A stretch of DNA of 64,000 nucleotides, from NCBI RefSeq assembly GCF_932274485.2, contig NC_065883.2:47524539-47588538 (forward strand). The letters run 5' to 3'. The position numbers and the translations under genes were made by a program. The DNA comes from Patella vulgata (taxonomy: Eukaryota > Mollusca > Gastropoda > Patellidae). The notes under the pieces are model-generated. The model was given only the letters and a program-made list of their open reading frames with translations. It made no database searches and was not told the DNA's origin. Positions 32,445 through 43,827 of this stretch are shown here, one piece after another; the stretch's first letter is position 1, and each line of letters starts with the position of its first letter.

Positions 32445-35395
32445 TATTTCAGTAGAGTGCATGGGTCACCCTACCTTTGATGACAATATTTCACTATTAA
32501 GTTTGATACATGGTTCACTCTGGGAAGTATTAACTAATGTTTCGCGTTATATTGTATATTGGCATGACAAAGTCTACCACCAACTCGAAGTAAACCATCT
32601 TGAAGCACAGGATCAAGATTTGAAATTACACTGTTAGAGTTTACAGACTTCATGAATTCAGGGTTCTAATCACTTAAAAGTTTTTATCTCAGCAGAAAAG
32701 TTTTGTTGCTGGACAAACCTTATAATTTCACATTCTGCATTATCAACTTCTTCAAAGAAAAGGGGTTTATTATTAACTAGATTATCAAGTCTGTCTTCAT
32801 CACGATTTTTAGATTTCAGTATTAATACTTTACGAAGTCTTAACCACCAGGCAATCGCACGTTTAAGACGAACCCAGTCTGAATAATGTTCAAAGAGAGT
32901 CATCACTGACTTATCACCATCTGTTTCCACTTTAATAACATTCACATTTGAAACATTAACAGAGTCTGATTACGCTACTGGATAACTGGGCCACTCACTG
33001 CTGGGTTGCCGTAGGAATTCTGGACCAAACAACCACTCAGAGTTCATCAAGTCACTTGCAGACAAACCACAAGATGCATAATTTTCACAATTAAGTTTCG
33101 AAGGTACATAATGCCACTGACTAACATCAGAGCCATCATGAATAATAGCTAACCTGTTCGACACAAAAATCTGATGTCTCATTTTGTCATTTCTAATATA
33201 CTTAATGATTGTTTGGCTATCTGTCCAAAAATAAATGGAATTCACTGGAATTGAAAGTTCTCTTAGTAACATAGTGTTTATTCTAACTAAACATGTTGCA
33301 GCTGAAAGTTCTAACTTTACTATAGTATGTGGTCTAATAGGGGCAACTCTTGACCTTCCAAGAACAAATGCCACATGAATGTCACCTTCACTGTTCACAA
33401 ATCGTAGGCCTACATATGTAACTGTTCCATACCCTGTTTGGCACGCGTCCCCAAAATGATGGAGATCGGTATTCACGACCTTACCAAAATTATTTGGCAC
33501 CAAACAACGGTTTACTTTGACCTTGGATAAATTAGGTAAATCTATTAACCATTTTTCCCACTCAAGTTTATGTGTCTCGGGAATAGTCTCATCCCACGAC
33601 AATTTGGCACGACATAGTTCTTGCAAAATCATTTTTGCTTTTAACACGTATGGAGCAACAAAACCACAAGGGTCATACACGGAACTCATCGCAGAGAGTA
33701 TATTGCGACGGGTAGCCTTAGGATTAACAATGTTTATATCAAATTCCAAACGGTCTTTAACTACAGACCACTGAACACTGGGTGCCCTTTTAATTGGTAA
33801 ATTATCTGTTTCAAAGTCTAATTTTTTCACTTCCTCTACTCTATCTTTCTCTGGAATAGTACTAAGTAATTGTCTGCTATTACTTAACCATTTGGTGAGA
33901 TTAAAACCACCTAATTTAAGAATTACACATATTTCTTTGACTAACTTAATAGCATCATTTTCATTAGGCATAGATTTTAGAAAATCGTCTACGTAAAAGT
34001 TATTATTAATTGCATTTATAACTTCTGGGCTACACTTGTTCTTATTATCACAGGCTACTTGTTTTAAGGCAAAGTTTGAGCAACTAGGTAAACTACTAGC
34101 ACCAAATAAATGTACTAACATTCTGTATTCACACAGTGGTTTGTCTAGTTGTCCTTCTGGCCACCACAAAAATCTCATCATATCGCAATCATATTTTACA
34201 ACTCGACACTGATAAAACATCTCTTGGATGTTTGCCATGAAACATATCTGATGCTGTCTCCACCTTAACAAAACACCTAGAAGTCTATTAGTCAGATCAG
34301 GACCTGGTAATAATTGTTCATTTAATGAATGGTTATTAAACTCAAGAGGACAATTGAAAACAATCCTAATTTATTCAGGTTTTTTCGGATGAATAACGCT
34401 GTGATGGGGAATAAACCAAACACGTCCATCATTCCTACCAATTTCATGATCTTGGATTTTTTCAGCATAGTTTTTCTCAACTAAATAGTTCATAAAACCT
34501 GAATAATTATTATTCAGCACAGGATTACTAAGCAAACGTTTTCTTAGCTTATATGCAAACAATTCGGCCTGCAATTTATTATTTGGCATATTCACTGTTC
34601 GATCTCTGAAAGGCAATTCTGTTTCATAATAGTTATCTTTTAGAGTTATTGAATCGTTCATCTTTTAGAGTTATTGAATCGTTCATTATTCTAAGAAATC
34701 TCTTGTCTTCTAATGACAAGTGCTGTTTTTCATCACTAAGTCTTTCTCCAAATTCTAAATTGAAATATCTACGAACTTGGTCTTCTAAATTATTATCTAC
34801 TGCACAGAAATTAACACCTACTTTAGAAGGTTTATTTAATTTTCCAGGTAATCCATAACACAACCATCCTATAGGTGACTTAATTGCGTAAGGTTCACCA
34901 ATGTTTCCTGTTATGATTTCAAGGGGCGTAGTAGCAGCTGGAACATTAATTCCAATCATCATGGTTACCTTTGGAATTCAATGGCCAGTGAATGTTGGGA
35001 TTGTAATGTCCTTTAGATGATACCATTTATTTAAATCTTCTTGCTCTGGGGTATCACATAATGAGACTGGCATCGAGTCTTTTACATACGCAGGAGGCAA
35101 GTCTAGAAAGTTTTCACTGTCAACACCACTATATAATTTGTATGATATCTGTAAGAAATTTAGTGTCCCATAATTCGTCAGAATTCAAGGTTTTCAAATT
35201 AATAAGAGTTTCTCTATAGCGCAACTTTAAGGAATGCACTAAGTCTTCATCAATAAACACTGCTCCACTTCCATTGTCTACAAATGCATAAGTGGAAATA
35301 CTCTAGTCACTGCATTTTTGGTTTCACACGAACAGCCACGATCGCCATTAAAGGATTATTAGTACCAATAACGTCTGCACAGTCATTAAAGGTAT
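32399..35395 (-). mobile_element. BEL/Pao fossil copy A, downstream part
   Basis: On the minus strand from 35395 the parts are a protease region with AFVDNGSGAVFIDEDLVHSL, a linker, RT (WRQHQICFMANIQEMFYQCR, NNFYVDDFLKSMPNE) and a segment with YDPCGFVAPYVLKAKMILQE. RNase H follows (YFWTDSQTIIKYIRNDK), then the start of integrase near 32900-32450. It is nearly identical to copy C at 61.7-64 kb in opposite orientation. Its upstream part lies at 48040-48498, beyond a 12.6-kb interruption. The copy is broken. Confidence 0.9.
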
Positions 35396-35403
35396 ATTTC
35401 ACA

Positions 35404-36325
35404 CAACCACCCAGCGGGCACGCAACGTTGTTACAACATTGTGACAACGTCAATATTGGTCGTGACGTTGTACAACGTGTTTTCGACCAATATTCGACGT
35501 TGTATTTACGTCATATACAGGTTGTTGACACAACGTTGTCACAACGTCATCAAAACGTTATCAAAACGTCATATACAGGTTGTTGTCACAACGTTGTCAC
35601 AACATTGTCACAACGTCATCAAGACGTTATTCTAACGTCATATACAGGTTGTTGTCACAACGTTGTCACAACGTTATCAAAACGTCATATACAGGTTGTC
35701 GTCACGGCGTTGTTACAACGTTGTTACAACGTTGTCACAACGTTGTAACAACGTCTTCAAAACGTTATCAAAACGTCATATACAGGTTGTTGTCACAACG
35801 TTGTCACAACGTCATCAAAACGTTATTCAAACGTCATATACAGGTTGTTGTCACAACGTTATCAAAACGTCATATACAGGTTGTTGTCACAGCGGTTTTA
35901 CAACTTTGTCACAACGTTGTCACAACGTCTTCAAAACGTTACCAAAACGTCATTATTATACAGGTTGTTCACACAATATCTCACAACGTTATCAAAACGT
36001 CATATACAGGTTGTTGTCACGGCGTTGTTACAACGTGGTCACAACGTCTTCAAAACGTTATCAAAACGTCATATACAGGTTGTTGTCACAACGTTGTCAC
36101 AACGTTATCAAAACGTCATATACAGGTTGTTGTCACGGCGTTGTTACAACGTGGTCACAACGTTGTCACAACGTCTTCAAAACGTTATCAAAACGTCATA
36201 TACAGGTTGTTGTCACAACGTTGTCACAACGTTATCAAAACTTCATATACAGGTTGTTGTCACAACGTTGTTAAAACGTTGTCACAACATTGTCATAACG
36301 TTATCGAAACGTCATATATAGCAGT
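35404..36325. repeat. AACGTTG/CATATACAGG tandem array
   Basis: It starts CCCAGCGGGCACGCAACGTT. About thirteen copies of CGTCATATACAGGTTGTTG alternate with runs of GTCACAACGTT and ATCAAAACGTC, giving irregular units of about 35-90 bp. CAACGTTG and AACGTT are self-complementary, so the strand can fold on itself. The long open frames here arise from repetition. Confidence 0.85.
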
Positions 36326-36330
36326 TCGAA

Positions 36331-37018
36331 CCTTGACCTCTGATTGTCAAACCAAGGTCACCACGAGACTCCCAGGGGTCAATTTAGTTTAAATAGCCAC
36401 GACCTCAAGGTCGTCGGATCCGATTTGGGATGGGCGAGTTATCTGCCCTTAGACCACACCGCTGTAATGCTCAGCTATTTCACTTTCTAGGGAAATTTGC
36501 CCCAAAAATGTCATCCGATCGCCCCGGGGTTTGGTGACCCGATAGACTGACCCAACATTTGTTCTTCATTTTTTAAAATCGCCAACCAAAAGTCGTGACC
36601 TTGACCCGCTAGGGGCCCCGGAAGTATTTTGGTTTTTGAACCCTAGGGGCCCATCTAATAAAGTCAGGACCACTGGACCTTGACCTTCCAAAATGTCATC
36701 TTGGTCCACATGACCCCGGTAGGTCAAGGTCATCAGAAAGGGTCAAGGTCACCAAAATATCTACTGAGTTCGATGCTCCCGGGCACATGGTGGGGCCCCT
36801 GGTCTGCGCGGCAAATCAAAGGTCATGACCATGGATAGGCAACTCATTGACCTTTCGAATGGGGCCTTGACCTTTGACCTGACCCTTGACCTTGGGATCG
36901 AAAAAGTCCCAAAACTTCATGTACCACCCAGATATCACGAATAAATCTCAAGGTCAAAGTCGTGACCCGCACCCGCAAGGTCAATTTTGGGGTTGTAACC
37001 TGAGTCAAGGTCATGACA
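36331..37018. repeat. Segment dense in GGTCA/TGACC motifs
   Basis: I count about 24 occurrences of GGTCA or TGACC in about 690 bp, on both strands. Many are in the extended form TCAAGGTCA or TGACCTTGA. Random sequence would give one or two. The segment is clearly richer in G+C than its surroundings. AGGTCA is the nuclear-receptor half-site and TCAAGGTCA the monomer site of ERR/SF-1-type receptors. The motifs are irregularly spaced. It may be a decayed tandem repeat or a regulatory cluster. Confidence 0.7.
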
Positions 37019-39167
37019 TTGCCTGACATTCCCTGTTCCCGGCAGCCATTTAGGTAAAAAGTCACATTCAAAATCCCGAGAGAAAGTGAAAGCGGAACTT
37101 TCAGAATGTTATTTGGAAGAAAATATTTTGCTTTCTTGTCAGTCAAATAAAGATCCCCAAATTCGATGATTTTTAAGTATAATAAAACATTTTCACTTTC
37201 TTGTCATTGAACACGGCGAATTTGTACTGCATTGATCGCGGATTGAAACATTTCGTCGGGTCCCACTCGGCGGTGTGCGACATCGGTCAGTTATTTGTTT
37301 TATAATTTTTCGGAAATCATAATTTCCTTTAATGCATTAAAGTTATTGGTGTACTAAATAGGCAATACTGGCTTGCTTTCATGTTGCTGAGCACACGGGT
37401 TGGGAAAGCAAGAAAAGGCGTTTGCGTCCGTCAAGTATTATAAAAATGTATTATGAACTGTAAACGAGATGCCTCTCCCGCACCTAAATGTCGCTGTTTT
37501 TACATCCGGTGTTTTTCAATTGAAATAATAACACAAAACACAGAAAATGGTGATTAATGCATATTGTGTAGTGTGCAGCGTTTGCTACACAAATTCAGTG
37601 CATAAAACAGGAATTGCAATGCGCTTATCTATAGAAATTGACGTATGATCTTGGGTACAGTTGTATTGGTTAACGACGTAGATCGAGATTTAATAACACA
37701 ATACAAACTATAATACATTTTATTTAAGGCTTATTGTAAAACAACTAGAAGCTGACAAATATTCCGGTTAATTCTTCAGTAAATTATCTGGTAACACTAG
37801 CGGTTTTTTTTCCCGCGGAAACTGATAACGTGACTCTAAATGTTGCCGCGAAAGATGCTTCTGGGACGCAATATTGGTTTTTTGGTTCGTGCCGAAGGTA
37901 AGTTCTATTATTTTAACTCTCAACCGGGTATGTGGAAGGGATATAAAAATCGTCAATTGCTTCTTCTAAGGCTAATATAAGATCAGATAAAATTATATTG
38001 TATCTTAACACCCCATTAGGCTATTAGAGACAGCATACAAATACAAACAAAACATTAGGCTACCTACGCAACAGCATTATCAATGGCTATAAAACAACAA
38101 AAACACCAACTATATTTACATGTATGTAAAACACGCGCACCTATACATACATCATGTAGTAACAGAGACTATTATTATTAAGTTGAATATGAAAGCCCCT
38201 CGAATTTGATTACCGGCAATGTAGGTTTGGACTTTGTTGACTACCGCGATGTAAGTGGCGACGTTCATTTCAAAACACACTCAGACTGCAGCTGTGCCGA
38301 GTGAATTTCATATTTTTAAGTTATATTTTTAAAATGTATTAAAGTAAAGCTTTAAAATAGATGGTATCTATAAACAGTCCTACCTTGTTACAGAATAATC
38401 CTATTATTCCTATAATTCACTATTGCCAGTTGAGAAATTGGCCAAAATATCATTTTCAACTTCTAATTCAAATGTTTGCAGATAGTTTTTCCATGGGGGG
38501 GGGGGGGGGGTAGAACAACAAAGGTGGTAATTGTGTTATTATTTCCGGTGTGAATGATTTTATAAGTGCCATAATGATACCTATGATCCTATAATATTGA
38601 GTTGACAGCCTATTGAGGAAAAGATATAGAAATAATTATGTTTTGACTTTCTTAGAAAATATGAAATTCTTGCTTTAACTTTTAAAACTAGCTGGACCAG
38701 CTGCATGATTGTGTCAGTCCGCTCAGAATACACGAGTCTAGGCCAAGCGACGTAGAATTTAGAACCGACGTGATCTGCACTTGTCTAGGCTAGACATTTG
38801 CGTTGATGTGTTGCGCAAGTAGATCTAACTAAATGAAATCTCTCATCATTAGTTTTTTCATATTACTCATATACATAGCCGTTAAACGAATAATTTGCGA
38901 CACATAGCAAGCCATTTGATCTATTCTACACGTCACTGGGCTATTTGATTTGACGGAGTTTTGTTACCCACGGCAAAATCTCGATCATTCGGCTTCACTA
39001 AACAAATTATTAATAAAAACAGCCGTAGATCGACATCTAATAGTGCTAATGTAAATTTAATAATACTATTCCGGTATAAAAAAAAGAAATAATAATAAAA
39101 GAATAATGAAATCAATTCAATCTCTTTTAAGTATTTAAATGATCATTTTAAGTAGATACCGTTATAT
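37019..39167. other. Unassigned sequence inside the 12.6-kb block
   Basis: There is no recognised gene or element. A G-run lies at about 38495-38511. A possible 5' splice site (AAGGTAAGT, about 37896) follows a short open stretch but has no matching protein family. Confidence 0.4.
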
Positions 39168-39169
39168 TA

Positions 39170-40693
39170 CTGAGCGCCATGGAAAACGCATCACTTTTTT
39201 TCCCAAATATTTTATTACTAGTTGGTTTTGTATGTATAATATTATGCAATACTATGAACTATTGTTTCACACAATGCTTCCAAACGCAAAAATTTTCGGC
39301 CCGTGTGCACAAAAAAAAATTGCATGAGATGCACATGAAAAACCCAATATTCACCTGCAGCATTGTGTGTGAGCCCTTTAAAAGCATGTTTTCAACTTAA
39401 TGTGCTGTACATGAACTGTGAAACGTGAATTTATCGTAATTTGTTGTTGGACGTGTGAAGGAATCGAGCTAGAGATGCCGAGACTTACTGAAAATCAACG
39501 GAATGAAGCCATGGAAATGTCCAGGGCTGGCATGTCTACGCGTGCTATTATTGCCAGACACCTCAATTGTCATCAGTCCACTACTGTAAGGTTGGTGGAA
39601 CGTATTCGAGTTACTGGATCAACGCGTGACCGTCAACGTCCTGGTCCACAACGCGTTACAACCCAGGCTCAAGACCGCTACATCCGGGTCACTCATCTGC
39701 GTGACAGATTCTGCCCAGCGACTCAAACATGTGCGGCAGTCGTCGAAAGACAAGGACCAGTAAGTGCCAACACCGTAAGACGTCGTCTAAGAGAAGTAGG
39801 ACTCGACGACGACCTTATGTTGGAGCTATCCTTAGGGATCATGACCGTCAGCGGCGTTTGATATGGGCTCAAGGACACACCAGACATGGAGAAGAGTAGA
39901 CTGGCAAAGTGTGCTCTTCAGTGATGGGAGTCGCTTTCATCTTTATCACGCTGATGGCCGTCAACGTGTGTGGAGACGTCTTGAGGAACGTCTTGCAGAC
40001 TGCTGCGTCTTCGAAACGAATCGATGGGGTGGGGGAAGTGTAATGATGTGGGGAGGCTTCACATTTCATCACCGGACCGCCCTACACATTTGCAGGGGTC
40101 GCGTTAATGCTGTAGCCTACCGTGATGATGTCTTGCAACCAATTGTTGTTCCGATGTTTCGAGCGCACCCACAACTTCAGCACTTCCAACAGGATAATGC
40201 ACGTTCGCATACCGCCCGTTTTAGTATGGACTTCCTGGCTGCTAACAACATCAATGTCTTGAACTGGCCAGCCATGTCTCCGGACATGGCACCAATAGAA
40301 CATGTCTGGGATGAGATTGGACGCCGTCTGTATCGGAGACCACAGATGCACACCATTGCTGCTTTAGAAGCTGCTCTTGTCCAAGAATGAAACAATTTGC
40401 CCCAGGCCTTCTTTCAAACATTGGTTAATTCCATGCGACGTCGCTGCACAGCGTGCGTAAAAGCCCGTGGAGGACACACGCGCTACTGACATCTGTGTCG
40501 TACTTTTGGTTTTGACCCCTCTGACTTTGTACCGTTGATTACAGATTAAACATCCATAAGTGTACAAATGTGTTGTTATTGATGTGTTCCCATTTGAATA
40601 TTGTTCACAATAAGAAGCAAAATAAATAAGATATGTTTACAGGATCATTTTGTTATACGAAAAACTAAGTGATGCGTTTTCCATGGCGCTCAT
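39170..40693 (+). mobile_element. Tc1-type DNA transposon, nearly complete
   Basis: Terminal inverted repeats start at 39171 (TGAGCGCCATGGAAAACGCA then TCACTT) and end at 40692 with the perfect 26-bp complement. TA lies at 39168-39169 and 40694-40695, as expected for Tc1/mariner target duplication. The 1524-bp element encodes a DD34E transposase in shifted frames. Perfect termini suggest recent insertion, or mobilisation by a related enzyme after the gene was damaged. Confidence 0.93.
39475..40390 (+). pseudogene. Tc1-type transposase, frameshifted
   Basis: The likely start is ATG at 39475 (MPRLTENQRNEAMEMSRAG). The first ~115 residues form the paired-like DNA-binding part, with MSTRAIIARHLNCHQSTTVR. 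The catalytic domain has LFSDGSRFHLYHADGRQRVW (first Asp), FQQDNARSHTARFSMDFLAA (second Asp) and MSPDMAPIEHVWDEIGRR (Glu). The second Asp and the Glu are 34 residues apart, so it is DD34E as in Tc1. Coding runs through three frames. One shift is near 39800-39812, just before PYVGAIL, and another near 39875-39890, before WRRVDWQSV. The product is therefore not functional as it stands. Confidence 0.9.
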
Positions 40694-40745
40694 TATATAT
40701 AAGTGTGAAACCTGGCCATTATTTAATTAATTACAGTTCTAAGTG

Positions 40746-41099
40746 AATCCCAGCAAGCACAAAATATTTCAAAAACGTTTTTTGTTTTTGTTTTTGTTAT
40801 TTTTCTTGTTTCTAAAAGGTTATGTAAAAAAAAAAAATATTTATTAAACGTTTTTTAAATGTTTTAAGTGTAAGTTTTCGATAAATATTGATAAAAATGT
40901 TTAATATATGTTTAGATAACGTTCATAATTGATGTTTTCTTACAAAATTTTCCATTAAAACGTAGTACCGTAAATATGATTTTTTTAAACGTTTATGAAC
41001 CGTTTATAAAGAACCCGCAATGAATAGGTAACAATTACCTATACACGCCATTTGAAAAAATTTTTTTTTTTAAAAAACATTTATTAAACGTTTATTACA
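40746..41099. repeat. AAACGTTT-rich segment with a CCCAGCAAGCAC start
   Basis: After TCCCAGCAAGCACAAAATAT come several variants of the self-complementary word AAACGTTT (about 40774, 40848, 40990, 41085). The start resembles CCCAGCGGGCAC at the beginning of the 35.4-kb array. It may be a small non-autonomous element. A SINE lies at its right side and no right end was found. Confidence 0.45.
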
Positions 41100-41111
41100 C
41101 CTTTAAAACTT

Positions 41112-41390
41112 GGGGGGGTGGATGGCTGAATGGTTAGCGTGCGCACGCTGTATCATAAAGTCTGTCATTGAGTCGACTGGCGTGGTTTCGAATCCCCGGT
41201 TGTACGTGGCAAGGAGTAGGGTCGCCTGTCCAATCTCGTGGGTTTTCTCCGGGGCCTCCGGTTTCCTCCCACTGCTAAAGACCCCTACGCGCAAGCGAAT
41301 TATGTAAATAAAATTAAACCATATGTTAGTCCCGAAATGACCTAGTTTGTGTCGAGTGGACGTTAAACCCCATTTCTCTCTCTCTCTCTC
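41112..41390 (+). mobile_element. tRNA-derived SINE, family A, copy 2
   Basis: The body is like copy 1, with A box GGATGGCTGAATGGTTAGCG and B box GGTTTCGAATCCCCGG. The tail is GGACGTTAAACCCCATTTC followed by (TC)n. Perfect 12-bp target duplication CCTTTAAAACTT lies at 41100-41111 and 41391-41402. Confidence 0.94.
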
Positions 41391-41402
41391 CCTTTAAAAC
41401 TT

Positions 41403-43133
41403 AATTACGTTCTTAACTTAATTGCAAAATATCTATATTTAATGTACCGGTATATAAAAAAAACCCAATAAAGGTCAAGATTAATTATCTTATACATATT
41501 TTATTTTAAAACACACCCAAGGTTGACAGTTGGCCCAATCAAATTTAAACATCTTTCCGCCAAAAAGGAATCCCAGCCAAACCTGCATGGCTGCTTTTGT
41601 AGAGCTGTGATAAACTGTCGAGTTTTATAAGTTGCTAGAAGGCGTAACAGTTGAGAATTAGGTATGTTACGATTAATTAATATTTTGTGTCCATTTAGAA
41701 ATAATTATGATATAAAAGAATTAATTGTTTCGGTAATTGTAGATTATTTTCTACTGGTGTCATTTCCACGTAGTCGAACTTCTATTGTCATTTCATTATT
41801 GAACCCTCCTTGCAAAGTAAATTGAGTATTTTAAATATGTTTTATTATCTCTTAAATGATTTATTTTAGTTCTGAAACTTTAGTGTTTTTATTTTATAAT
41901 TGTATTGCATTTTAATCATTTAGTTTTTGGTCATTTGCTATGTCTGGATTTGGAAAGAGCTATTTCAATCTATTTCTGGAATTGGAAGGGGCCATTTCAA
42001 TATTTATAGTATTGTATAATGGACTTTCCCATTATCTATTATCTTTAAATTTATAGGGTTACCAATTTCATGAATTGTTTAGATAAGTTGATACTACCCC
42101 AAGCTTTGCAGGGAGTGTTAATAATAATGTAACGTGTACAAAACTTCGAGCGGGAATTAATAAGACATTAATTTCCCGTGATATATTACAAATGACAAAT
42201 GCTATATGAACTTTGTGCTGTATGAACTATTTATATAGTCTTTAGTGAATGAAAACATTTTGGCTACCATTCCTGGTTTTGAATGTCAAATATGATATGA
42301 AAACGAATATCGGTTTGTAATTTTTTTAACCGTTTCACCAGTAGTAACCGATGAACGGTTAACCAAGTCGCTGTATACATCTTAATTATTAGGCAACCAA
42401 GTCTACGATCTTAATTAAAAAGATAGGTTGACACGCAACAAAACATATATGCTCTGAAAATTAAATCTTGTACTTTGTCGATCTACGGACAGGTGGATAT
42501 AATGCCGGGCTAGTGCGACTGTTAACACCACAGCTCTTTAATTACATGCTTGTGGGTTTTAGATTTAATTCAAGTGAAGGGTAATTTTATTATTAAATGT
42601 ATACAACATCAATATCCATGAGCATACACCTGCATAATTGAACTGACATTGATTGTAAATATTACAGTGATTGAAATATAATAATATACTAGATGTGTTT
42701 CATTTATTTCATGTTATAGCTATAGGTAACCCATCTGATGAGCCTTGGTGGTTACCAGTTTAAAGTCGTATTCTTTCTTTTGAAAACAAATTGATAAAAT
42801 AATCGTACATTCGTTTTCCAATCGTCTTCGTCTTAAAGGAGTCAAGTCTCTAACTCAATATCATCCACAGTCTTCGACATTGCAACCATGGGACTCATTG
42901 TTTAATTAAACCCAACATCAATGTTGTAACCGTGAAAAGATGGGCTTCTAATGTCCAATATTTAACACAAAGTTAAAGTTTTGAAATTGCCACACGAATC
43001 GCGCGCAAGAATGCTTTCAAATTTCATTTGTAATAGAGAGACTCAAAGAATGAAATTAAATATACCCAAGAGAATACTATATGCGGGTGTAAACTTGAAT
43101 AACCAGACGCCAAAGACTGGCATTCAATTTGGA
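41403..43133. other. Unassigned AT-rich sequence
   Basis: No gene or known repeat was seen in about 1.7 kb. It has unremarkable composition and short open frames only. Confidence 0.4.
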
Positions 43134-43145
43134 CTCTTCGCGTAT

Positions 43146-43419
43146 GGGGGGTTGGATGGCCGAATGGTTAGCACGCGCACGCTGTATCATACGGTCTGTC
43201 ATTGAGTCAACTGGCGGGGTTTCGATTCCCCGGTTGTACGTGACAAGGAGTTTGGTCGCCTGTCTAACCTGGTGGGTTTTCTCCGGGTCCTCCGGTTTCC
43301 TCCCACTGCTAAAAAGACCCCTACGCGCTAGCGAATTATTGAAATAAAATTGAACCATGTGTTAGTCCCGAAATGACCAAGTTTGTGTCAAGTGGACGTT
43401 AAACCCCATTTCTCTCTCT
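43146..43419 (+). mobile_element. tRNA-derived SINE, family A, copy 3
   Basis: Same architecture as the other copies (GGATGGCCGAATGGTTAGCA, GGTTTCGATTCCCCGG, GGGTTTTCTCCGGGTCCTCC, tail GGACGTTAAACCCCATTTC and (TC)n). Target duplication CTCTTCGCGTAT lies at 43134-43145 and 43420-43431. Its first base may belong to the TC tail. Confidence 0.93.
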
Positions 43420-43431
43420 CTCTTCGCGTAT

Positions 43432-43827
43432 TTCGCCGAACATAACTGATTAGACATTACAGTAAAAACAGAAACGATTGAATGTAAATCAGTTAATATA
43501 CAAACATATTACATTATTATATGCGTTGCAACCCATTTATGTCCATATCTAGGTGTCAAGGAATGGAAAGTCAAAATTCGTGGTATTGTCAAACGCATAA
43601 ACAGTATGTCTTTTTATTTTAACAGGTTGATGTCTAATTCCCTAATGGCCCAATTTAATTTAAAGGGAAATAAAGGGAGGCGGTCCATAATGGACTTAGA
43701 AATTTACAAAGTTGTCCGAGGTTTGTTTTTATCATACTCAATTTACGAACATATCCTTAAATATCTGATAATCAAACATGGTATGGGCATACACGAGTTT
43801 TTATTACTTCATCGATGAGTGTTGATC
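43432..43827. other. Unassigned sequence
   Basis: No feature seen apart from a 70-residue open frame without recognisable content. Confidence 0.4.

Noticed and set aside
35580-36392. 270-residue open frame and overlapping frames in the AACGTTG array
   Set aside because: Three frames are open at once over the same short repeated words, so this is a by-product of repetition.
37850-37905. Host exon with 5' splice site AAGGTAAGT
   Set aside because: The upstream open stretch is short and has no recognisable protein similarity. A single donor-like word is weak evidence.
41112-41210. tRNA gene
   Set aside because: A and B boxes are present but the cloverleaf is not closed, and the segment is the head of a SINE with target duplications. 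The same holds for the other SINE heads.
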